Source: Leptolyngbya sp. SIO4C5
Lineage (GTDB): Bacteria > Cyanobacteriota > Cyanobacteriia > Phormidesmidales > Phormidesmidaceae
Direction of reading: 5' to 3'
Length of the DNA: 5,942 bases
NCBI GenBank assembly: GCA_010671965.1
Contig: JAAHIC010000310.1
Span: 1 to 5,942, forward strand
Position numbers and translations under genes: made by a program. Under the pieces are notes generated by a model that saw only the letters and a list, made by a program, of their open reading frames with translations, searched no databases and had not been told where the DNA came from. Below, piece after piece: positions 1-4,257 of this stretch. The first letter of the stretch is position 1. Every line of letters begins with the position of its first letter.

Positions 1-130
1 TGGCCGCGTCTAAGTTGCCCAGTTCCCACTGACGAAAGCTATACATCAAGAGCGTTTCGCTCCAGTCGTCAATCTCCGACTTGGCTTCCTGCCAGGCCTG
101 ACTTTGTAGATTCATGCTCTGGGCCAGAAG
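1..130 (-). CDS. Fragment of Trp-anchored helical-repeat protein, inverted relative to the next gene (partial, runs off window)
   Basis: The minus strand is open from just after an in-frame TAA (131-133) down to the window edge. The first ATG is at 115, but it lies inside the conserved-looking stretch, so it need not be a real start. Translation gives LLAQSMNLQSQAW, then QEAKSEIDDWSETLL, then RQWELGNLDAA. The pattern of two helices around a conserved Trp followed by a GNLxAA turn is the same as in the plus-strand gene that begins at about 119. From memory of the family, cyanobacterial proteins auto-annotated as chromosome segregation ATPase have units such as IExWSxxIL followed by GxLxEAI in their N-terminal half, so this piece may be an upstream part of that same gene. 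Having it in opposite orientation and abutting the other part is abnormal. I infer a fold-back inversion or assembly chimera; two genuine divergent paralogues are less likely because no promoter space remains between them. Confidence 0.55.
118..128. repeat. Interrupted palindrome at the inversion junction
   Basis: TCTGG-G-CCAGA is a perfect inverted repeat with 5-bp arms around one central base. Repeat-protein coding similarity on the minus strand runs into it from the left and on the plus strand from the right. A short inverted repeat exactly at the switch point is what is expected where a copying strand folded back on itself or where a short-homology inversion took place. Confidence 0.6.
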
Positions 131-133
131 TTA

Positions 134-997
134 GTGAGCAATCTGTCCACCTGGGAACCACAGATTGGCGATATCTTCAACCTGAGAGAAGCCATTTCGG
201 CAGTGCAGCAGATTCAGCCCACCAGTCCTTTTTACGAGGACGCTCAGGCGCAGCTTGCCACCTGGCAGCAGTCACTCCAAGATCTGCTGCAGCTCCAAAC
301 CGCCAACTGGGTTGCCAGCATCGGCCAGCTAGAAACCTATCGCTATGCCGCCCAGCAGGCTCGGCTCATTGGCAGCGATCGCCCCCGCCGTCCCCAGGCT
401 CAAACTTTGGTGGCTCACTGGCAAAACCAGATTGAGCAGATTGAAGATCGGCCCTATCTGCAGCGGGCTACCCGGCTGGCCGGGGCCGGAACGGTGGCAG
501 CTTACCAGGCGGCGATTGCTGAGGCCCAGAAAGTCGCCCTAGGACGAGCTTTGCGGATTGAGGCCCAGACCCGGATTGCCAGCTGGATGAACCGGATTGA
601 GGTGATTCAGGATCAGCCAATTCTGAAAGAGGCCAATACCCTGGCCGCAGACGGTAAGCTGAAGGAAGCAATTGAGAAGGCTAAAGGGATTGAGCCAGAG
701 CGGGCGCTGTACGATCAGGCCCAGACGGCCATTCAGGGCTGGACAGCCCAGATTCAGGTGGCTGAGGATCGCCCTATCCTGGTAGAAGCAAGAGAACTGG
801 CCTATCGGGGCAGCCTCACCGCCGCGATCGACCGGGCTTCTCAAATTGCGCCGGGCCGGGCACTCTACGGCGAGGCTCGCAGCGCCATTGCTAACTGGCG
901 AGCTGAGCGAGAATATCTGTGGTCGCTGGAACGGGTCGATGATGCGAGTGAAAGTTGGGAGGATACCGCCGCTGATGATGACTCTTCTGGCTGGTAG
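134..997 (+). CDS. Helical-repeat protein, C-terminal part; cyanobacterial 'chromosome segregation ATPase'-annotated family (5' end disrupted)
   Basis: The 287-residue reading is built of repeats of about 52 residues anchored by Trp at 44, 95, 151, 203 and 255. Each unit has the pattern W-x2-QI followed by (E/Q)D(R/Q)P(I/Y)L at 104, 159 and 211, a two-helix hairpin with an AI or AA turn, then (G/E)RAL at 137, 189 and 241 and EAQ or QAQ. The tail after residue 268 is acidic (DDASESWED, DDDSSGW). No Walker motif, signal peptide or membrane segment is present, so the family label ATPase is not supported here; the fold resembles TPR-like alpha solenoids, which usually bind proteins. The GTG at 134 is unlikely to be the true start. 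The frame stays open upstream to a TAG at 107, repeat-like sequence (LGQKLVSNLSTW) continues to about 119, there is no Shine-Dalgarno sequence, and relatives as I recall them are much longer with an N-terminal membrane anchor. The stop lies 3 bp before the next gene, indicating an operon. Its cellular role is not established. Confidence 0.75.
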   Translation: MSNLSTWEPQIGDIFNLREAISAVQQIQPTSPFYEDAQAQLATWQQSLQDLLQLQTANWVASIGQLETYRYAAQQARLIGSDRPRRPQAQTLVAHWQNQIEQIEDRPYLQRATRLAGAGTVAAYQAAIAEAQKVALGRALRIEAQTRIASWMNRIEVIQDQPILKEANTLAADGKLKEAIEKAKGIEPERALYDQAQTAIQGWTAQIQVAEDRPILVEARELAYRGSLTAAIDRASQIAPGRALYGEARSAIANWRAEREYLWSLERVDDASESWEDTAADDDSSGW

Positions 998-1000
998 GCC

Positions 1001-2764
1001 ATGAGCGATCGCCCGCTGCAGCTCATGCTGATTGACGATGATCCGGTTTTTCGGCTGGGTTTGCGTATTTGGCTAGAGCATTTTCCCGATTTTCAGGTCA
1101 CGACCGAAGCCAGTACGGCTGCAGAAGCGCTGCAGGTTCTCACGGCTACAGCCGAGGCGACGACTGCGCCAGTGGCGATCGATTTAGTCATCTTAGATCT
1201 AGGGCTGGGCCAAAACTCTCCAACCCAGGTAGCAGGGCTGCGGCTCTGTCAAACCCTGCGATCGCAGTTTCCCCAACTGCCAATTTTGGTGCTGAGCGCC
1301 CACAGCGAGCCAATTCTGCGGGAGGCTGCTTTACAGGCAGGTGCCAGTAACTATGGCCTGCGGGGTATGCCAGTGCAGCAGCTGGTACGACTGGTGCGAC
1401 AGACGGCGCGGGGGCAGCGCCCGGTTGCCCCTGATCCTCAGCCTGAGCCTGAACCCACACCGATTCCAGGGCCGCTGACGGCTATGCGCATCAGCCTCAG
1501 ACTATCTCACCTGCAGCAAATTGAAGCGGAGATGACTGAGGCGATCGCTCAGTATCAGGCAGTGACTTCGCCCATTTACCGGGCTGTCCTAGCAGGCCGC
1601 TACCGCGAGCTGCGAGCCGCAAAGTGGCTGGTCAACCGGCTGCTGGCAACGCCGCGTTTTTCTGCGGCCAGCCAGCCCCAGATATTTGGCAGCGAACCAT
1701 CAGAGACAGTTCCGAGGGCGATCGCTACGATACCAACCGACCGGGCGATCGCACCTATCAACAGCGCTGGCAGCTTAGTCACAACCACGCCTGACGATAT
1801 TCGCAGCTTTGTCTTTGAGGCGGTTTTCCGCAAGCTGCAGACGCCCCTGACCAATCGCTCAGACCTGCCCTTAGAAATTGACATTCTGCGCCCCGAAAAA
1901 AAGCGAGAGCTGCTGTACCTGGTTCTGCGCCAGCTAGAGACTTTATTAGAAGATATTCGCTACTCCCAGCTTCAGCCCGGCCAGCTTGTAGAGCGCAAGT
2001 CACAGCTTTTAGGCGACTGGTGGCAGGCCGTCATCACCGACTTTTTCGGCAAATACTATACCGTTCAGGTAGAGGGAACCGAGCAGGGGGTGGTGCCCCA
2101 GCTTTTAGCTGAGCAAGTCACCGTCCAGGCTGAAACTCTCGATCGCATTCCTTTAGTGGCCTCCCTCCTAGAGCACCTGCTGTTTCAGTCCCCCATGCTG
2201 GTCAACGGGACGCTCCATCCTGCTGCCGCCTATGAGTCCCTCACCCAGAGCCAGCAGCTGCTAGAAAACTGCATAATCCAGGTCGCCAATGGCGTCATCC
2301 AGCCGCTATTGAACCAGTTTCCGAATGTCGAAGCGCTGAAGAAAAATCTGTATACCCAGCGCCTGCTGTCAACCCGCGAGATTGAGCGCTTCCGTAATGA
2401 ATTGGCTTGGCGCTATCGCTGGCAAAGCTACGTGGGCGAGCCTAGAGCCATGTTTGAAAGCCAGTATCCGCTGCTGATTCTGACGGAGCGGGGCATTCAG
2501 ACGACCACCCTCTACGCGCCCCGTCAGGAAGAACTGAGCCAGCTCTCCGGGCTGCGCTATGCGGTGACGCTGGCCATTGAGGCCCGGGATGCGATCGCGC
2601 CGCGCCTGCGCCGGGTAATTTCCTTTGCGGGCAATGGTTTAGTTTACGTGCTGACGGAGCTGGTAGGGCGCGGCATTGGTTTGGTGGGACGCGGCATTTT
2701 GCAGGGCATTGGCAACGCCTGGCAGGACAGTCGCTTCAAGCGGCAGCGGCAGGGGGATGAGTAG
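1001..2764 (+). CDS. Receiver domain fused to Ycf55-like (DUF3685) domain
   Basis: This 587-residue protein starts with a response-regulator receiver domain (residues 6-138). The acidic pocket is D12-D13-D14, the phospho-acceptor is D66 (VILDLGL), and the switch Ser is S99 (LVLSA). The usual lysine of the last beta-strand is replaced by R121 (YGLRGM). A Pro/Glu-rich linker follows at about 141-158. The rest (about 160-587) is mostly helical and resembles the cyanobacterial and red-algal plastid Ycf55 / DUF3685 family, with signature-like stretches such as LRPEKKRELLYLVLRQL (296-312), KNLYTQRLLSTREIERFRN (448-466) and RYRWQSYVGEPRAMFE (471-486). No HTH or enzymatic output domain is present, so it is probably not a direct transcription factor. 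Near the C-terminus a 7-residue motif occurs twice in tandem (LVGRGIG, LVGRGIL; 554-567), perhaps an amphipathic membrane-contacting helix. Only 3 bp separate it from the upstream stop, so translation is probably coupled; the Shine-Dalgarno sequence is weak. The Ycf55 function is unknown to me. Confidence 0.88.
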   Translation: MSDRPLQLMLIDDDPVFRLGLRIWLEHFPDFQVTTEASTAAEALQVLTATAEATTAPVAIDLVILDLGLGQNSPTQVAGLRLCQTLRSQFPQLPILVLSAHSEPILREAALQAGASNYGLRGMPVQQLVRLVRQTARGQRPVAPDPQPEPEPTPIPGPLTAMRISLRLSHLQQIEAEMTEAIAQYQAVTSPIYRAVLAGRYRELRAAKWLVNRLLATPRFSAASQPQIFGSEPSETVPRAIATIPTDRAIAPINSAGSLVTTTPDDIRSFVFEAVFRKLQTPLTNRSDLPLEIDILRPEKKRELLYLVLRQLETLLEDIRYSQLQPGQLVERKSQLLGDWWQAVITDFFGKYYTVQVEGTEQGVVPQLLAEQVTVQAETLDRIPLVASLLEHLLFQSPMLVNGTLHPAAAYESLTQSQQLLENCIIQVANGVIQPLLNQFPNVEALKKNLYTQRLLSTREIERFRNELAWRYRWQSYVGEPRAMFESQYPLLILTERGIQTTTLYAPRQEELSQLSGLRYAVTLAIEARDAIAPRLRRVISFAGNGLVYVLTELVGRGIGLVGRGILQGIGNAWQDSRFKRQRQGDE

Positions 2765-2774
2765 GGTACCCCCT

Positions 2775-2803
2775 GTGCCAGATCAAAAAGTGAACTCTGG
2801 CGC
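2775..2803 (+). terminator. Stem-loop after the receiver-Ycf55 gene, terminator-like but without U-tract
   Basis: GTGCCAGA (2775-2782) pairs with TCTGGCGC (2796-2803): eight pairs with one G-U wobble and a 13-nt A-rich loop. It begins 11 bp after the stop. No T-run follows on either strand, so classic intrinsic termination is not supported. It may attenuate read-through or protect the 3' end of the upstream mRNA, or it may be chance. Confidence 0.3.
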
Positions 2804-2833
2804 CCGGAATTGGGCTGCCGCCGGGTGAAGTCC

Positions 2834-2854
2834 TTGCTAGTAATGATTTAGCAA
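2834..2854. promoter_or_regulatory. Inverted repeat TTGCTA-N9-TAGCAA just upstream of a small gene
   Basis: The 6-bp arms are perfect and the centres are 15 bp apart. The repeat ends 9 bp before the ATG at 2864 and directly precedes the Shine-Dalgarno-like AGGG (2857-2860). As DNA it could be an operator for a dimeric regulator; as RNA it would form a weak hairpin next to the ribosome binding site. The spacer contains TAATGAT, a possible -10. No regulator is recognised. Confidence 0.3.
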
Positions 2855-2863
2855 TCAGGGTCT

Positions 2864-3115
2864 ATGTGGGATATTGCCAGTACAACCAGATCTAGCGTGT
2901 CGTTAGAGCTGCTGATACGCAATGCGCTGAGTTTAGGGGAGCTGTCGCCGGGAGCCGAACGCGAAATTGCCCGGCTGAGCTGGGGCCGATCGCTGAGCGA
3001 CCGGGAAACTAAGCTTTTAGCGCTGCTAGAAGATGCGATCGCCTCTGGCACGATCCGGCGGCTAGCACTAGAGTTTCAGGATGCCTGGATTAGACCTAAC
3101 GCCGCCTGCGCTTAG
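2864..3115 (+). CDS. Small helical protein, probable cyanobacterial conserved hypothetical
   Basis: This 83-residue protein has no membrane segment or signal peptide. Its core (residues 13-70) is predicted helical and amphipathic: LELLIRNALSLGELSP, then EREIARLSWGR, SLSDRETKLLALLEDA and IASGTIRRL. The order 'helix, LxxGELSP turn, E-x3-I-x-RL, S-LS or LD acidic helix, L-x-ALxxGxIRRL' resembles small cyanobacterial hypotheticals of about 80 residues that I recall without a function. The ATG at 2864 is chosen because AGGG lies 4 nt upstream; the antisense frame over the same bases has no such support. A HIP1 site at 3035-3042 encodes AIA in the last helix. It is preceded by a palindromic element and may be transcribed on its own or by read-through from the receiver-Ycf55 gene. 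Its last 20 bp overlap the end of the opposing small gene. I do not assign a function. Confidence 0.7.
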   Translation: MWDIASTTRSSVSLELLIRNALSLGELSPGAEREIARLSWGRSLSDRETKLLALLEDAIASGTIRRLALEFQDAWIRPNAACA

Positions 3116-3116
3116 G
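3095..3116. terminator. Stem-loop spanning two overlapping convergent stop codons
   Basis: CCTAACGC (3095-3102) pairs with GCGCTTAGG (3108-3116), eight base pairs with one bulged C and a 5-nt loop. The stop codon of the plus-strand small gene (TAG, 3113-3115) and that of the minus-strand small gene (3096-3098) sit opposite each other in the stem. Because the hairpin forms on both strands it could mark a bidirectional end, but there is no U-tract. Stop codons of opposite strands in a short overlap bias towards such symmetry. Confidence 0.35.
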
Positions 3117-3377
3117 CGATCGCGCTTTGCCCTGGGGCGTGCCGGGGGGCGTACGGTGGTCGCCGAAATATTTTTCGCTGCGATAGCGCAGCCAGACTCT
3201 GAGCACCTGCGGAATTTTTTCTTTTTGGGGCTTGGTGAGCTGGTTGTAAAGGGCTAAAGCCTGCTCTCGCTCTTTGCGACAGGCGCGGTTGTTGTGGGCA
3301 TCCCAGTAGCTGCGGGCAACTCGGATACGACGACAGACTTCTTTGACCAAGGCGTCGCCTTCTAAGGGCTGATTCAC
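3096..3377 (-). CDS. Small basic protein with RYRSEKYFG motif, probable cyanobacterial conserved hypothetical
   Basis: This 93-residue reading starts at GTG (3375-3377). An in-frame TAG lies 15 bp upstream and no ATG is available, so GTG is the only reasonable start, although no clear Shine-Dalgarno sequence precedes it. Residues 7-48 look like two long helices (ALVKEVCRRIRVARSYWDAHNN, in two parts, then CRKEREQALALYNQL). Residues 49-71 contain TKPQKEKIPQVLRVWLRYRSEKYFG in pieces, a distinctive aromatic/basic end. The tail (72-93) is Pro-rich and strongly basic, ending SPKRRRR; the tail is probably disordered and could contact nucleic acid. There is no membrane segment. The gene is divergent from xth and converges on the other small gene with a 20-bp overlap. 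I recall similar short cyanobacterial proteins with the RSEKYFG end but no known function. Confidence 0.7.
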   Translation of the reverse strand: MNQPLEGDALVKEVCRRIRVARSYWDAHNNRACRKEREQALALYNQLTKPQKEKIPQVLRVWLRYRSEKYFGDHRTPPGTPQGKARSPKRRRR

Positions 3378-3469
3378 GGCGGCTGCAGCAAGCTAATGTC
3401 CTGTGCCTAGCTTAGCGTTTCTTGCTTAAACTGCTGTAAGCTGAGAGGCGTTTGCTTACCGCCTGCAGC
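3378..3469. promoter_or_regulatory. Divergent intergenic region between the small basic gene and xth
   Basis: These 92 bp must carry start signals for both directions. Visible structure: AAGCTA (3390-3395) with its reverse complement TAGCTT (3408-3413), 12-bp spacer; GCTTA (3424-3428) with TAAGC (3437-3441), 8-bp spacer; and CTGCAGCA at each end (3383-3390 and 3463-3470). TTGCTT at 3423 is a possible -35 but has no well-spaced -10. I therefore call the region regulatory from its position, not from a clear promoter. Confidence 0.35.
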
Positions 3470-4255
3470 ATGAAAATTGCCACCTGGAACGTCAACTCGA
3501 TTCGCACCCGGCTGCCGCACGTGACCGACTGGCTGCAGCAGCAACCCGTAGACGTGCTGTGTTTGCAAGAAACTAAAGTAGTGGATGAAAGCTTTCCGGT
3601 GGCGGCCTTTGAGCAGCTAGGCTACCACAGCTACATCTACGGTCAAAAGGCTTACAACGGCGTGGCCCTAATCAGCCGTGCGCCTCTAGCGGAGGTTGGC
3701 TACGGTTTTGCGGCTGTGGTAGAGGCCGAGCAGGTCGGCGATTTAGACGAGCAAAAGCGGGTAATTACGGGGACAGCGGCGGGCATTCAGATTGTCAATC
3801 TGTACGTGCCCAATGGTTCCTCAGTAGGCAGTGAAAAATATACCTATAAGCTGCGCTGGCTGGGTTTGCTGAAACAGTATCTCTCCCAGTGCCTGCAGCA
3901 GAATTCGGCGCTGCTGGTCTGTGGCGATTTTAATATTGCCCTAGAAGATCGCGATATTCATGATCCGGCCAATAAGCAAGCGCATATTATGGCTTCTCCA
4001 GCAGAGCGCTCGGCCTTGCAGGAGATTCTATCCTTGGGCTTTCAAGATGCGTTTCGCAAGTTTACCGAGGCGGGAAGACACTATAGCTGGTGGGATTACC
4101 GGGCCGCTTCCTTTCGCCGCAACCTGGGCTGGCGAATCGATCATCACTATCTCTCAGATGACCTGTATCCGCAGGCTAAAAGCTGCGTGATTGACGTGCT
4201 ACCACGCCAGTTAGAAAAGCCTAGCGACCACGCCCCGGTCATTGTCGAAATTTGA
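3470..4255 (+). CDS. xth: Exonuclease III / AP endonuclease (exodeoxyribonuclease III)
   Basis: Xth cleaves the phosphodiester 5' to abasic sites and degrades duplex DNA 3' to 5' in base excision repair, using Mg2+ in the cytoplasm. From the ATG at 3470 the protein is 261 residues, the normal family length, and begins MKIATWNVNSIRTRL as exonuclease III proteins do. The catalytic set is complete: N7 (WNVNS), E34 (LQETK), Y112 (LYVPNG), D153 and N155 (GDFNI), D224 (WRIDHH), and D253-H254 (PSDHAP). The frame is open to a TTG at 3452, but that extension (LTACS) is not like the family. GAGAGG at 3443-3448 is only 3 nt from this TTG and 21 nt from the ATG, so it does not decide the matter; I favour ATG on homology. 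The gene stands alone, divergent from a small basic gene and convergent with the kinase, whose stop is 2 bp away. No damage-response box was recognised upstream. Confidence 0.96.
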   Translation: MKIATWNVNSIRTRLPHVTDWLQQQPVDVLCLQETKVVDESFPVAAFEQLGYHSYIYGQKAYNGVALISRAPLAEVGYGFAAVVEAEQVGDLDEQKRVITGTAAGIQIVNLYVPNGSSVGSEKYTYKLRWLGLLKQYLSQCLQQNSALLVCGDFNIALEDRDIHDPANKQAHIMASPAERSALQEILSLGFQDAFRKFTEAGRHYSWWDYRAASFRRNLGWRIDHHYLSDDLYPQAKSCVIDVLPRQLEKPSDHAPVIVEI

Positions 4256-4257
4256 AG

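Larger units (their letters stand above)
2765..2863. other. 99-bp intergenic gap with GC-rich inverted repeats
   Basis: This gap separates the receiver-Ycf55 gene from a small gene on the same strand. Its first part holds the stem-loop listed at 2775-2803, followed by GCCC/GGGC (2802-2805 with 2812-2815) and CCCGG/CCGGG (2803-2807 with 2821-2825) pairings that would compete with each other. The last part is AT-richer and carries the TTGCTA/TAGCAA repeat. I see no convincing -35/-10 pair, although TAATGAT at 2841-2847 could serve as a -10-like element. Confidence 0.5.

Noticed and set aside
1001..2764. Reading the receiver-Ycf55 protein as a NarL-type transcription factor
   Set aside because: The receiver resembles NarL-type ones, but no helix-turn-helix follows; the remainder matches Ycf55/DUF3685-like sequence.
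2764..2771. GGGTACCC palindrome at the stop of the receiver-Ycf55 gene
   Set aside because: It is an 8-bp restriction-site-like palindrome with no loop, no partner copy and no link to other signals.
2848..3051. 67-residue reading frame antisense to the small plus-strand gene
   Set aside because: It is Ser/Arg-rich with no recognisable fold, and the plus frame has an appropriately spaced AGGG and a family-like helical pattern.
2864..3377. Toxin-antitoxin pair formed by the two small genes
   Set aside because: They are convergent rather than co-transcribed and show no known toxin or antitoxin motif.
3452..3469. TTG start giving xth six extra residues
   Set aside because: MKIATWNVNS is the standard family start, and the extension LTACS has no family counterpart. 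GAGAGG is too close to the TTG (3 nt) to serve it well.
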